A DNA stretch of 64,000 nucleotides from Heliopora coerulea (Eukaryota; Cnidaria; Anthozoa; Scleralcyonacea; Helioporidae): positions 990,501 through 1,054,500 of the forward strand of contig JASJOG010000094.1 in assembly GCA_030142905.1 (NCBI GenBank). The letters are read 5' to 3'. Shown here piece after piece: positions 1-11,471 of this stretch. Each line of letters starts with the position of its first letter. The first letter of the stretch is position 1. A program made the translations under genes and the position numbers. The notes under the pieces are model-generated. The model had not been told where the DNA came from. It did not search any database and saw nothing but the letters and a program-made list of their open reading frames with translations.

Positions 1-845
1 CAATGAAGAGATGTCGTTCTCTCAGTCGTTCTGCCCTCAATCCTCGAGAAGCGAGAGCTGGAAAGAAGAATCCAACAGGTCGTCCAGAAAAACCGAAAGT
101 ATCCCACTGAACATGGTTGCTCCGAATGAAGTCCGCTTGAATATTACCAAAGAACATTGAGCAGGACACATTGCCAATCCCCTGAGCATGGGTCATAGCA
201 TTGGCGGGCTCACGATTTTCATGAGGGGAAGAGGTTGTGAGAAATGGAGGTTGTTGGGGGGCATGCGTCGTTAAGAAAATTGGAAATTTCGAGCACTAGG
301 AAGGCCATTTTTTGTCATCTGGTGATACCGAATTATGGTCCTCCTTAGAGTTGACATATCCAGGGAAAAAAAACAAGAAAACTTTTGTCGTATGATTTAT
401 TTACTCGTGTGTTGTTGACGTCTGGCCGGGTAGGCTTTTAAAACATTGTAGGTTTACAACGTTTGAAATGGCCGCATTACTTATGATGGTTAAATTTAAT
501 TGACTGACTTGAAAACCAGGTCCTCAACTTTCACAATGTTGGTCAAATGTTATTTATTTCTATGGATAATATACTATAGTGTGCTTATTTTATCTTCAAA
601 TATGTGTGATGTAATTTAGGAAAGATTTTGGCCATGGTAACTCAGCCTAGTTCCCTGTGCGCATTGCCTTCACTTCTTCGTCAACCTTCCACGTAGAGAA
701 AAAATGTCCTGGGAAAGAGGTTGAACGACCTATTGTTTCTATTTTCACCACCTCATAGCACTTTCCACCATTTCATTTTTGTTTATTATTTCGTTAGTTG
801 GTTTCTTTATTTTATTTATATTTTATCCACTTGAACGTCTACCAA
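1..845. other. Unassigned leader of the window
   Basis: No coding exon, RNA gene or clear repeat boundary could be supported here. The first ~160 bases have balanced composition and could belong to an exon or repeat that begins outside the window, but no frame gives a recognisable protein. Confidence 0.3.
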
Positions 846-854
846 TCTGTCCCC

Positions 855-1050
855 CCATCCAACCAGTCCGTCCGTCCATCCATCCACCCATCCATCCACT
901 CATCCATCCATCCATCTATTCATCCCATCCATCTGTCCATCCCATCCATCCATCCGTCTGTCCATCCATTCATCCTTTCTTTCTTTCTTTCTTTCTTTCT
1001 GTCCTTTCCTTCCTTCCTTCCTTTATTCCTTTCTTCCTTCCTGCTTCGCT
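855..1050. repeat. Compound microsatellite (CATC)n / (CTTT)n / (CCTT)n
   Basis: Dozens of CATC units interspersed with CGTC run to about 966, followed by CTTT units and then CCTT units to about 1050. The tract keeps several frames open and so produces artificial Pro/His/Ser-rich ORFs. Confidence 0.9.
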
Positions 1051-1493
1051 CCTTCCCATTTATCCAAGGTATTTAACCGTGCTAATATTTAACTGGTATT
1101 TAATCTAAAACTATTTGGATAAAACAAGATAACGACATTGAAATAATAGTTAATTCTGCAATTCCTGTTAAGTTCAAGTCGAAAATGTGTAGCCGCTTGT
1201 ATAATCTAACCCAGCAAGTTTGCATGAACAATCATTCTTCTAAGTTCTAACTTTTCCACGACGCTGTAAATATATTCTCACTAGTCGTTTCGTTTTTCCT
1301 CTCCATATACGACGCCGTGCTTTTCGATGACATAATTTTTTGGCTTCAGCAAAAAAGAAAACGCACTGAAACGAAATGAATAATCAGAAACACTAGTCAG
1401 TTTCAATCTAAATATCTCCAATGCAGTGAATCACCAAGACCAGTTTAATTTGCGACCACAAATTATCTCCAGTACAAATTCACATGACTTTAC

Positions 1494-1627
1494 CTCTTTC
1501 AAACTTCCAGTGTCTTTGGTGATTCTAAAGACAACATACTCTGGTATGCAGATCATTGGTAACCCAGCTACAAACCAACTAAGAACTTCAGCCTACACAG
1601 GATATTTATACTTCTTATAAGTGATTC
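1494..1627 (-). pseudogene. SLC6 last-TM exon, with in-frame TAG
   Basis: It reads ITYKKYKYPV, then TAG, then AEVLSWFVAGLPMICIPEYV and ends TKDTGSLKE at a GAG/GTAAAG donor. SLC6 proteins have Trp at the stop position (YPxWAE). It would be entered in phase 1. Confidence 0.68.
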
Positions 1628-2716
1628 CTTAACGGGATATTTGATCAGGCTGAATATAAAGACAACCTGAAGAAATATGAGCAGAAAAAGCCATTAAAAT
1701 TACATAGAATTACAACAATGCAATGTCTTGGAAGAAATGAGGGAAGGATTGACCTCCCTTTGACAGATCACGGTACCGATTAAAGTGGACAAAGTTGCCA
1801 CGAAACAAAAAAAAAAGGGTTTAAAATCAACCGTTGAACGCAAATTTCGAATGACGTAGATCATAACTTGGAAGATTATTAAATATAAATACATCTCCTA
1901 ATTTTTTTAAAATATGTTTAATCTGTATAGATAATGTAATTGATCAATCGAAGCGAAGTTCTGTACCTTCGCAATACGGGTAAAGATGAACTCGTGCATA
2001 GGTCTGTTTGAACACTTATTCCAACGTCAAGCATCACCAAACAATTGTTAAGAATTGTGAGCCTTTCACGTGACCAACATGGAAAAAAACTTCGATATTT
2101 AGGGAGAAAATGGCCGTGGCAAAGACTGAGCAGGAATGAGCCATAATTTGCTCATTTCTGAACTTAAATTTAGCCTTTTATTTACCATTAACAAAAAGAA
2201 AAATGACCAATTCTCACTCGCTTTACGATCGCAATTTTTTCGACAAGTTTGGTCTGCGTGAAACAAGGCAAAAACAAAACTTTTTAGCCTTTCACGATGA
2301 AAGCGTTATGCAAGGGACTTACAAAAACCAAGATTAAGGAAAAGCATTTCTAACAAATTATCCACACCAAAAATGTATTTGTATACCCGTCAAATTCTTT
2401 ATGGCCTTGACAAAATTCGTGGCTCCTAAATTACGACAAAAAATATGCCAGAAAGCCAGAGTTAATAATTGCACCAGTTTCCGTAATGTCAGAGAAATCA
2501 TTCAACTCTCGCAACCTTAAATTTAAACAGGAGAATATCCACGGTAAGTACGGGGATGGTTTAACCCCAGGAATAAATAACTTTGGTCGCGTGGCTTCGA
2601 AGATAGATAACCCGAGCTACTTATCACCAGGGGTGAATGATGCATTAGGTAAGTGAACAACGTCCGAGCTTTAATCAAACTCAATTCTAAGCTCTAATAC
2701 TGACTCAAATCTCTAA

Positions 2717-2875
2717 CCCCACTGGGGATCACTAATTCTGGGGATCACTAATTCTGGGGTCACTTATTCCGGGGTCACTTATTCCTGGGTCACTTATTCT
2801 AGGGTCACTGATTTCGGGGTCACTCATTCGTCTGTCATTCATTCTGGGGTTACTCATTCCTGGTGTCACTCATTG
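2717..2875. repeat. 15-16 bp minisatellite
   Basis: About ten degenerate head-to-tail copies of a unit like TCTGGGGTCACTTAT. The first two copies carry an extra base (GGGGATCACT). It lies just downstream of the SLC6 TM10 exon. Confidence 0.85.
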
Positions 2876-2929
2876 CCATAACAATGGCATGACAATCCGT
2901 TTGTGATTCCATTCCTTTAGTTTACTCAC

Positions 2930-3028
2930 CGTAACCCAGGCAATGACTAAGAGCTCAAGTATAACGCCGAACAGCAAGCATGCTCCAGCTGAAAAAGAAT
3001 CCAACAAATTGAAGACATACGCACCACC
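2930..3028 (-). pseudogene. SLC6 exon, TM10 region
   Basis: Thirty-three codons from a CATTCAG acceptor to an ACG/GTGAGT donor, encoding GGAYVFNLLDSFSAGACLLF and continuing to ELLVIAWVT. This is the GG-x-Y-x-x-x-L-D ... AW segment that follows TM9 in SLC6 transporters. Confidence 0.8.
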
Positions 3029-3124
3029 CTGAATGAAAAATGAAAAAATGTTTTTGATGTATCGAAGCGAATTGAGATTGAAGTTTATAAATTCGTGATG
3101 AAAACTATACCAGGAGTATAAAGT

Positions 3125-3345
3125 TAAAGCAAATGATTTGAACCCGGGAGAATCAGTACATGATGATGATGGTAGATCGTTCAGGTTAGTGTAGTCTTGA
3201 GAAAGAATGTTGGTGAGTGACGTTTCGACGGCCTCAGCGGCAGTTATCTTCAGAGTAGAAGGAAGAAGGAAGAAGCCGTCGAAACGCCAGTCACCAACCG
3301 TCTTTCTCAAGACTACACTAACCTGGACGATCTAACATCACCAAA
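3125..3345. mobile_element. Penelope-type terminal hairpin
   Basis: Two inverted arms (about 3175-3232 and 3275-3332) share the sequence found at 34.4-34.8 kb and in part at 52.7 kb. The 5' arm ends with ACGTTTCGACGGC, whose reverse complement carries the GTCGAAACG block seen in Penelope-like terminal repeats. The loop is only ~42 bases. It sits in an SLC6 intron. Confidence 0.6.
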
Positions 3346-3534
3346 ATGTAAGAATTAGTTAGCTTAACACTTGCTCCGTGATGTGTCGTCACTCAAAGCA
3401 AAGGCAAAGTTTGGTTGAACAGAAAGATGTTGGTCTGTAGACCTGGGGGTTAACATTTACCACAGAGCAGCAGCTGTTCCTTATGGTCGTGACAGAATAT
3501 TGACCAAAATATGCCCAAGGCTATTCTTACTTAC

Positions 3535-3666
3535 CTGAGACACACATGAAACTCCCAGAAGAAAGAAAACCAAGCAAACTACAAGGACGACGAGCTCTTT
3601 GTAAGGACGGAGTTTTTCTGGATATTGCTCGAGAATTGCGGCGGCTATCACTTTGACTTGCCCAAA
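3535..3666 (-). pseudogene. SLC6 exon, TM9 region
   Basis: Exactly 44 codons from an AG acceptor to a CTCAG/GTAAGT donor. They encode FGQVKVIAAAILEQYPEKLR followed by a hydrophobic stretch ending LLGVSCVSQ. Both ends are phase 0 and it joins cleanly to the next exon. No internal stop. Confidence 0.8.
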
Positions 3667-3820
3667 CTAAAACTTTCACAAAACTGTTATTTTAGTTGAA
3701 ACAATGGTAAAAGTAGTTTCTATTTTCGAAACTCGAGCGGTAAGGTTTGCACAGCATTATGTTGAACCACCTTGAAAGTTGAATACCATGACATTTCTAC
3801 CTGGTCGATAACTCCATTTA

Positions 3821-4163
3821 CACTGCAAAAAATTAAAATCTTGGGTATATGTTTCTTCTAGTTTTAAGATTAATTTCCTGGCTTTTGAGAAATGAATTAT
3901 TAATAAGAAGAGCCATGTGAATTTTTTTCTTCTTTCAAGAAATTTAAGAAAATATATCTTGATTAAAGAATATTTTTCCTGTCTAGTCTACATATATTTT
4001 CTTAATTCAAGAAAACGTGTTCTTTTAAGAAATTTTTTCTCATAAAGATAGCTTATTAAGAAAGATCATCTTGTCAACGGAGCAAGATAACATTTCTTAA
4101 TTTAAGTAATATGGTCTTAAAACAAGATTTTTTTTTTAAATTATAATTTTTTTTTTGCACTAT
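3821..4163. mobile_element. AT-rich MITE-like element
   Basis: It begins CACTGCAAAAAATTAAAATC and ends with a complementary A/T-rich tract finishing TTTTTTGCAC. The interior is a series of AAGAAA/CTTGATT motifs. No coding capacity. Probably a short non-autonomous DNA transposon; the target duplication is not clear. Confidence 0.5.
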
Positions 4164-4507
4164 AAGCTTACCATTTTCTAATAAATCACTAGTTGCTCTG
4201 GCCAACGCCGGACGATTTTACTTGGGCTGTCGCTGCACAGTTTTACTTTTCAGTAGGAGACATCTTGCTGGGAAAGTGTTGCAATTCGGTTGAAAAACCC
4301 TGTGGTCCATACCAACACCAAACTAAACCGTCAGATGGCCCTGGATAACTAAAGCAGTCCAGACTTTTTAGATGGTTGAATTTTGTCGTTCGTGATTTTC
4401 GGTGGATTCTAGATGAATTACCACACAGTTGCCGCTAGTATCAACACATTGAAACACGGCGGGCGTTTTGAATGAATGATTTTACAGACTTCAAAAAGAA
4501 TTTATTT

Positions 4508-4536
4508 CAGGAATCTGGTAGACCACCAGATTCCTG
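4508..4536. repeat. Short perfect hairpin
   Basis: Twelve-base arms CAGGAATCTGGT / ACCAGATTCCTG around a 5-base loop. No poly-T tract or neighbouring gene suggests a function. Confidence 0.5.
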
Positions 4537-4845
4537 TAATTCATGTGTCTGGTTCCATTTGACGAGCCCTCGAACCGATCACCATTAAATTTCAACTGAA
4601 ACTGAGTGATCACGTTTTCATGAGACGTGTTTTATGGCCAAGATAGTTTGCCTGCTGGCACGGTAAATGACATATGGCGGCTGGTTGCGACGCCAATCAT
4701 TCCGTTTTCATCAGAGACGTCAGGTTGGGCGGGGAAATTTTGAGCTGAGGCCAGTTCAAATAAACCAGCGCTACAGTTCTTTCCACACAAGAACGTCTCC
4801 ACAGACAAGTGATGGACATGCAAAGCGAAGATGGTGCATACGAAC

Positions 4846-4955
4846 CTGGTTGACTAATGGAAGCGTGACCAACATTAAGAAAAGAACGGACCAGAATTGA
4901 GGAAACGGCAACTTTGAAAGAGCCTAAGGATAGACAATAAACACCAAACCTGGAC
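4846..4955 (-). pseudogene. SLC6 exon, TM8 region, with in-frame TAG
   Basis: Acceptor CCTTTTCCCTAG, donor CAG/GTTCGT. The exon reads GPGLVFIVYP, then TAG, then ALSKLPFPQFWSVLFLMLVT, the TM8 block that in SLC6 proteins reads G-P-G-L-x-F-x-x-YPEA. The usual LGLDSQ ending is altered to LPLVNQ. The stop replaces the Glu of YPEA. Confidence 0.7.
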
Positions 4956-5580
4956 CTAGGGAAAAGGACAATTTAGAGTAGCTAAGTACATTTAAAATAA
5001 TTTGACCAACGTCAGGTAATCAAACTGTCAGATCCATATGAGCCAAAATACAATTCCGGGACCTACTGTTTGCCGGACCCGTAGAGATGATCTAGCTACG
5101 GAGACTCATACAGTAAATTGGTGATCGAAAGTTAATAACTGTACTTGTTCGTTATAGTACATAATTCTTTACTCTTCCATTCCTATTTCAACAATTGATT
5201 AGGACATGACTTAAGCTATATTGTTTGGCGTGATATTGTAACGATCCGTGGATCAATAAAAAGCAGAATTTAGTAGGAAGTCGATGCAAGCTTTCCATTG
5301 AAGTCTTGCCGTACTCTGTACGATTAAGTTCGGTGTTTCCGCCTGCAGTCTTCAGTGGCGTAGCAACACCCGGGCCTACTCGGGCCTGTGCCCGGGTGAA
5401 ATATTGCTGACAAATCTTGCTCATATTTGGCAAAGTATAGCGTATACTCACTACAATGATTAGATATAATTATTCTGTTTGCCTAAAGTCCCAGTAATTG
5501 TTTAATTTCCACATAAATGTTAAATATTTCATAAAAATATATCCTTGCAAGATGAAATACAAAATAATGTTTTTGACTGT

Positions 5581-5757
5581 TGTTGTGTTCTTACCAATTA
5601 AAGAAGGTGCCACTTCTAGATTTCAATAATTCAGCTTTTAATGGCGGACAACAACAACACAACTGAAAGACTCTAAGAGCATGCGTACACCTACCGGAAC
5701 CATGCAGCCGGTACACTAGACCGGAAGTGTCGATTACTTCCGGTTATAAACATTACA
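5581..5757 (-). repeat. 3' LTR
   Basis: 177 bp partner of 9980-10156, bordered outside by ACTGT and inside by a purine-rich tract in element sense. Confidence 0.92.
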
Positions 5758-5775
5758 ATTTTCCCCCTTTAAAAA
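5758..5775 (-). promoter_or_regulatory. Polypurine tract
   Basis: In element orientation an A-rich run followed by AAAGGGGGAAAA abuts the 3' LTR, as needed for plus-strand DNA priming. Confidence 0.7.
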
Positions 5776-5875
5776 AAAATATCATAATCATGTGGCTCAT
5801 AATATCAATGGTTTGTCCATTAACTTAAATTTTAACATGTTCTCAGGTTTGTTTCTGCAACCGTTCAAGATAAGT

Positions 5876-8852
5876 TCACTTTAAGTATACCTTGAGACAC
5901 TGATTGTCAATTAGTCGGCACGGCTTTCTTCTTTCACGACTTGGGTAACGTGGTTCAATATCAATATTGGCCATCGGACTGTAACTTTGGGAATCGTTAG
6001 GCTCTTCGTGAATAGCTGAGCTTATGGTGGTAGACGGCTCCAAAGGTTGAATCTCACTTATGCCATTTGGTTTGGCTGTTGGGATAGTGATGATAGAGCT
6101 GTTGAACACTTCTGGTGTCTGTTCTTGGTCTCTTGATACTTTGCAGCTGGGATCATAGAAGCGAATTTGGTCGATATGTCGCTTCCACTGCATATTGTTA
6201 ACTTGGACTGTATAGGTCACGGGTCCTAGTTTCTTTAAAACAACTGCTCGAATCCACGATCGTTTCTTAGGATTTCCACGATGGTTTCTTAGGATTTCCA
6301 CGATAATCTCTAACCACGACTATATCACCAACCTCGAATGTCCGAGGCGTCTTCTCTTTTGGCATTGATCTTTGTAGTACGGACTGCGCCAGAGCGGGTC
6401 GACACATGTCTAGTCTTGTCCTCACTTTCCTCCCAAGAAACAACTCACTCGGTGTAGTTTCCGTCATGCTGTGCGGTGTGGTTCGGTATGACAGTAGGAA
6501 AGTGGCTAGTTTCTGGTTCAGGGTACCACCTTCCAATTCCATGGTCTTCATTGCTTGCTTAAAAGTACGGACTGCCCGTTCCGCTTCTCCATTCGAGCTT
6601 GGGTGATATGGTGCTGACTTGATGTGAGCTATGCCGTTTTCGTTTCAAAAATGTTTCGAACTCCTCTGCAACAAACTGCGGGCCATTGTCTGAAACGACT
6701 TCGGGAGCCCATATGATGAAAACATATGACGTAAGGCGTTTATGGTACTCGCTGCTGATGTTGATGACATCCTCACAATCTCTAACCACTTCGAGTGAGC
6801 GTCCACCACAACCAAGGACATTTCATTCCAAAACGGTCCGGCAAAATCCACATGAATACGTTGCCAGGGTGTTTGGGGCCAAATCTACGGGATGGCTTGT
6901 GCTTTCGGAAAGTTTGGCCACTGCTTTGTACACGATTCACACTTTGCCACTTTGTTCTCAATGTCACTGTCTATGTTAGGCCACCACACGTGTAACCGAG
7001 CCAATGCCTTCATGCGCACCATTCCAGGATGATTTGCATGTAATTCAGTTAGGATTTCTTCACGATAGTTTTCAGGAATTATCACTCGTACCCCTCTAAG
7101 TAAACAATCTTCTTCTAAGGTAATCTCTTCCCGTATACGGTGATACAACTTCAATTCATTGTCGAGCTCACCCTGTGGCCAGCGACTTCTAGTAAATTCA
7201 GCCACTCTAGATAGCCACTTGTCATTTCTGGTTGATGATGCGACTCGCGTAGCTGTGATTGGTAACCCATTAACTTGCATCTTGTTTACAAGTTCAGCCT
7301 CCTTAAAGAAAACACCGTCACAAACCTGCTCAGATGTCTCCAATGGGAATCGGGACAACGTGTCAGCGTTTCCATTCTGGTCAGTTGAACGATACTTGAT
7401 GTCAAACTGGTAAGCAGAAAGTTGGATAGCCCATATCTGAATTCGCGAAGCTGCCAGTACTGGAATGCCTTTCTTAGGACCAAGTATTAGTGTCAGTGGT
7501 TTGTGATCCGTGAGCAGAGTAAAACGTCGACCATATAGGTACTGATGGAACCTTTTTATGCCAAACACAATTGCGAGAGCTTCTTTCTCAATCATCGAGT
7601 AGTTAGGTTCTGCAGAGGTCAGAGTTCTTGAGGCTTAGGCAATCGGTCGTTCCTCAGAATTGTCGATTTGATGGGAAATGACAGCTCCTAATCCGTGTCA
7701 TGAGGCATCTACCGCCAATATTACAGGTTTACTTGGATCGTAATGGGCTAACACTTCAGATGATGCTAACAGCTTCTTTACCTTTTGGCAAGCTTGTACA
7801 CACTCATTGGTCCACTCCCACTCTATATCATTAGCCAGCAGGTGAGTCAAAGGTCGAACTATGGTGGACATGCTTGGCAGAAACTTCCTGTAGTAGTTCA
7901 CAATGCCTAACCACGACTGAAGCTCCTTCTTGTTATGCGGGTCTTCAAGTTGTAGAATGGCTTCTACCTTCTTTGGTGACGGATAAATGCCATCTTTATT
8001 CACCTTGAATGCAAAATATTCAACTTCATCCTGCATAAATGAACATTTCGATTCTTTAAGCTTGATACCGAAATCATCCAACTGCTGTAGAGTTGACTGC
8101 AGATTCCTCATGTGATCCTCATCGTCCTTTCCTGTGACTAAGATATCATCGAGAATGTATCCCACTCCACCAACTCCTTTCAGAATCGGATCCATACTTC
8201 GTTGAAAGATAGCAGGAGCAGCTGCTACCCCGAAAGGAAGTCTAGTGTATCTATATAATCCCAGGTGAGTATTGATGGTTACATACTTGCGTGATTCTTT
8301 ATCCAGCAAAATCTGCTGATATGCATGTGATAAATCCAGTTATGAAAACTTCTGGCCACCACTCAATTTACTAAAAACTTCTTCAGCTGTAGGTAGTGGG
8401 TATTCTGGAACATCAAGGACTGGATTGATAGTAATCTTATAATCTCCACAAATGCGTACCGTATTATCAGGCTTTAACACTGGCACAATTGGCGTAGCCC
8501 ATTCTGCGCTCTCCACCTTTTCTATGATTCCCTCTTTCTCTAGGCAGGGCAGTTCACTTGCTATTTTGTCCCATAGTGCAATTGGTACTGGCCTCGGTTT
8601 AAAGAATTTGGGTTGGGAAACTTCCTTGACCTTGAGTGTCGCTGTGATCCCTTTCACGGTTCCAAGCTTACCATTGAAAACTGAGTATGACCTGGACAGC
8701 TCTTTCACGTTTGGAGCATTTCCTTTGATAGTATAATGGATATCTCTCCAATTTATCCGCAGCTCATGCAACCAATTCCTACCAAATAATGCTGGTCCCT
8801 CACTTCCCACAACTAACAAGGGCAGTTTCATTCTTTGCGACTCATTTTGCAC
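5876..8852 (-). pseudogene. Pol: reverse transcriptase, RNase H and integrase of the LTR retrotransposon
   Basis: The reverse transcriptase spans about 8600-7700 with LPFGVAAAPAIFQR and the catalytic segment GYILDDILV (the xxDD pair is retained). RNase H starts near 7700 (ILAVDAS, then TDHKPL). The integrase H-x-x-H / C-x-x-C zinc module is at about 7050-6920 (CESC). The core has VDAHSKW and SDNGPQF, and a C-terminal barrel-like tail follows. Breaks: stops at about 8340, 7695 and 7636, frameshifts around 6885, 6790 and 6640, and a local tandem duplication of TTTCTTAGGATTTCCACGAT at 6261-6302. Non-functional. Confidence 0.85.
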
Positions 8853-8864
8853 TTCTGCAGTAAA

Positions 8865-9926
8865 TTAACCAAGTACTGGCACTGTTTGTCCGGTATAAGT
8901 TCTCAGCACAATGGAGGAACTTTTTAAAGGAGCAGACTTCTTAAATTTGCTATTGTAAAGTGACTGCGATATTAACGAAACTGAGGACCCCGTGTCAAGT
9001 TCCATGTTTATTGGACAGTTATTAATATTTACCTTGACCTTGATTTCCTTTTTGTCCTCCGATTTCGCGAACATTGTGTAAACTGGCCATTCTTCAAAAT
9101 TCTCATCATCAGAGCATTTACTTCCTCCAGTCACGTCCTCTCCTGCAAGCTTATTAAGTTTCGAAGTTTTCTTTTTAATCTTTCCTCTTTGTTCGGTGGG
9201 TGTTTCACCAATTGGAGCTCGGGCTTTGCCTTTCTTCTGGCACATTCTCCCCAGGTGACCAATTTCCTGGCAATTTCGGCACTTACTCTTCTTATGAAAA
9301 CACACAGTTGCTATGTGATTCGACTTTCCACACCGAAAACACTGAGTTGACATCTTATTACAGCTTCCGTTTTTATCTGCAACATCACCAGACAGCTTTT
9401 CCGCCTCTTTCGCAGCCATTTCCATGCTAAGCGCAATATCCAATGCTTTCTGCTGTGTCAAATCGGCTTCCGACAGCAACTTTCGTTGGATTGCTACAGA
9501 CGACAACCCACAAACAAATCGATCACGAAGGGCATCACTTAGAAACCCCTGGAATTGACAATGCTCGCTCAACTTCCTTAATTCTGTTAAGTACTGACTC
9601 ACTGTTTCCGAGTCCTTCTGTTTTCGTTGATGAAACTTAAAACGTTCGGCGATGACAAGTGGTTTCGGCTTCAAGTAGTTATGAATCAGTGTTTTAAGTT
9701 GCTGGTAGGTTTTATCACCTGGCTTATCAGGACTAGACAAATTACGAATCAACCCGTATGTTTTGTGACCACATACCGTCAATAATATTGACCTTTTTTT
9801 TTCTGCATCCTCGACATCGTTAGCGACGAAATAATGTTCCAATCGTTCGATATATTCGTCCCAGTTCTGGTCAGAGTCAGCGTCGAATTCGTTAATAGTG
9901 CCGAATATAGCAGCCATATTTAGCAA
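8865..9926 (-). pseudogene. Gag and protease part of the LTR retrotransposon polyprotein
   Basis: 353 codons. Residues from about 12 to 170 form the helical Gag core. Two CCHC zinc knuckles follow (CFRCGKSNHIATVC and CRNCQEIGHLGRMC, both C-x2-C-x4-H-x4-C). The aspartic protease site DTGSS is near residue 311. A second ATG three codons in (9917) gives MAAIFG and is an equally good start. The frame is the same as the following pol segment, from which it is separated only by one in-frame TAA (8865-8867). I read this as decay in a single Gag-Pol frame rather than a programmed stop, because further stops occur downstream. Confidence 0.85.
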
Positions 9927-9960
9927 TATCCCTGTAATCTAGAATGCCAGGTACCAAAAT

Positions 9961-9978
9961 ATCCCTATCTCGTCGCCA
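9961..9978 (-). promoter_or_regulatory. Primer binding site candidate
   Basis: One base inside the 5' LTR the element reads TGGCGACGAGATAGGGAT. It starts TGG as expected for complementarity to a tRNA 3' CCA end. The tRNA is not identified. Confidence 0.5.
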
Positions 9979-9979
9979 C

Positions 9980-10156
9980 TGTTGTGTTCTTACCAATCAA
10001 AGAAGGTACCACTTCTAGATTTCAATATTTCAGCTTTTAATGGCGGACAACAACAACACAACTGAAAGACTCTAAGGGCATGCGTACACCTACCGGAACC
10101 ATGCGACCGGTACACTAGACCGGAAGTGTCGATTACTTCCGGTTATAAACATTACA
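9980..10156 (-). repeat. 5' LTR
   Basis: 177 bp, TG...CA in element orientation, nearly identical to 5581-5757 and bordered outside by ACTGT. Confidence 0.92.
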
Positions 10157-10161
10157 ACTGT

Positions 10162-10648
10162 CACCCCTAAGCCATGTGTCAGTGGACGTTGATGAGTAAA
10201 ATGTTCAAGTGTAAATATGACGGCAAGGCAATTGTCGTTGTTCGATTGTTGTGAAATGAATCCGAATAAAATGAGAAGGACAGAAAGTCGTAACACCGAG
10301 GCCGAGTCAAGCAAGCTAGGGATGATGTTGAGAAGCCAGAGGAAACACAGTACTAGTAGCAGTTAGTACAGAAGTGTTATTGGGCTCAAATACTGGAAAA
10401 TGTCTTGAGGGGCGTGCCTGCATGCCTTTACCTAGCAGTGTAATAACTAAAAAACTATCAGGAAATGTTGACACCTGTGCCTATGTTGTGCCCACGTACA
10501 TTTTGCTTTCTGGTTACGCCACTGACAGTCTTTATGATTACAATTAATGATACGATCAACAATGTACTTGCATTCTACACTGCTACTGTTCAAATCTTGT
10601 GCACAAACTTTAATAAACGACATGTGGGATTATAAGTCACTGACAAAC
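10162..10648. other. SLC6 intron sequence
   Basis: Between the retrotransposon and the TM7 exon. No repeat boundary or coding frame recognised. Confidence 0.3.
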
Positions 10649-10772
10649 CTTTCGATGCAACTTCAGATACCAACTTCCCTAGAGATGCGGCCGTATGCCC
10701 AACCACTGCAAAAATTACAAACCCAGCGAAGATGCTCGTTCCACAATTTACGAGAGATACAATGAGTGAATC
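10649..10772 (-). pseudogene. SLC6 exon, TM7 region
   Basis: It encodes DSLIVSLVNCGTSIFAGFVI and onward through VVGHTAASLGKLVSEVAS, the TM7 and extracellular-loop signature (N-x-x-TS-x-FAGFVIFS-x-G). Acceptor TTATAAG, donor AAAG/GTTTGT, ending in phase 1, which fits the TM8 exon. Confidence 0.78.
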
Positions 10773-11364
10773 CTTATAAAGTGCAAGAAAAACTCCGTGG
10801 GAGCCATGCAGTTTTGTCCACGAAAATACTGATCGCAGCGAAATTTTGGTTATTTCCGGAAATTGGAGACTTTCCGGAAATTGTAGACTGCGAACAATCG
10901 ACCTCGACTTCATGTTCTACGTCATTATATCGTCGCGTCGCTGCCATTTTTAAACATGAAAACATTTTCATGATTCATTTTGGTCCAACGTTTCTTGGTG
11001 CATTGATACTCAATGGAATGCAGCAACATCCCCTACATCGATTGGTTTAACTCAATTCGTTTACTTTGAGATATCAGTATAATGTTGTAAGGTTTTGGTG
11101 TCACAGCGATGACTGATCCTCGGAGTTTGTGGCCCACCTTATCCCGGAGATAAATTACCACGGCTATCTTATCCCCAGGTATAAATGACCCCAGAGTTAG
11201 AATAATTCATAATCACAAAATATAACCAACCCGACCACCAATCCAAACCGAGGATACTCCCTCCGGTGTCACTTTCTCCGGTAGTCAGTAGCTTTGGGAG
11301 TTCCTTGTTCCCATGACACTGGAAGCTTCCCCCTTATTACAGTCCTCAATTAACACACTGTTAC

Positions 11365-11471
11365 CTGTGCAACGTAGGATTTCTCTTTTCGTTGTAACTT
11401 GAAAATCCGAACAGCACACCGAGTCCAATTGCTAACGAATACACCATCTGTGAGGCGGCGTCTACCCATAC
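11365..11471 (-). pseudogene. SLC6 exon, TM6 region
   Basis: The minus-strand exon starts after a CAG acceptor with VWVDAASQMVYSLAIGLG and continues to SSYNEKRN, matching the unwound TM6 signature of SLC6 (W-x-DAA-x-Q ... G-x-ASYN). The donor is CACAG/GTAACA. It ends in phase 2, while the next exon needs phase 0, so this join breaks the frame. Confidence 0.75.

Larger units (their letters stand above)
5581..10156 (-). mobile_element. Ty3/gypsy-type LTR retrotransposon
   Basis: The element is complete from LTR to LTR on the minus strand, flanked by the 5-bp target duplication ACTGT (5576-5580 and 10157-10161). Order is 5' LTR (9980-10156), primer binding site, gag-protease, reverse transcriptase, RNase H, zinc-binding integrase, polypurine tract, 3' LTR (5581-5757). 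RNase H before integrase places it with Ty3/gypsy elements. The coding region carries several stops and frameshifts, so this copy is dead. The two LTRs differ at about 6 of 177 positions by my hand count, so it is moderately young. It lies inside an SLC6 intron. Confidence 0.93.
1494..11471 (-). pseudogene. SLC6-family neurotransmitter:sodium symporter, partial, apparently a pseudogene
   Basis: Six minus-strand exons read in the order expected for TM6 to TM12 of an SLC6 sodium- and chloride-coupled transporter: 11365-11471, 10649-10772, 4846-4955, 3535-3666, 2930-3028 and 1494-1627. Most have good AG/GT borders and three consecutive joins are in phase. Hallmarks are WVDAASQ, NCGTSIFAGFVIF, FGQVKVIAAAI, the GGAYVFNLLD segment and the final YPxWAE-like segment. 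Defects: TAG stops in the TM8 exon (in place of the Glu of YPEA) and in the last exon (in place of Trp of YPxWAE), a phase mismatch between the first two exons, and no recognisable TM11 exon. TM1-TM5 were not found in the window. The TM7-to-TM9 interval has been stretched by the LTR retrotransposon and a MITE. The family call is solid; the exact substrate (glycine, GABA or amine-like) cannot be given. Two independent stops favour a pseudogene over sequencing error. Confidence 0.72.

Noticed and set aside
779..1108. Two overlapping Pro/His/Ser-rich ORFs
   Set aside because: Produced by the CATC/CTTT microsatellite, which has no stop in these frames.
1426..1620. Plus-strand ORF of 64 codons
   Set aside because: Antisense of the SLC6 last-TM exon, which has splice sites and family similarity on the minus strand.
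2870..3310. Minus-strand ORF of 146 codons taken as one protein
   Set aside because: It joins a Penelope-type hairpin arm and intron to the genuine SLC6 TM10 exon (2930-3028). Only the exon is protein-coding in origin.
8865..8867. Programmed stop readthrough between Gag-protease and Pol
   Set aside because: The stop lies after the protease active site and further stops interrupt Pol, so ordinary decay explains it.
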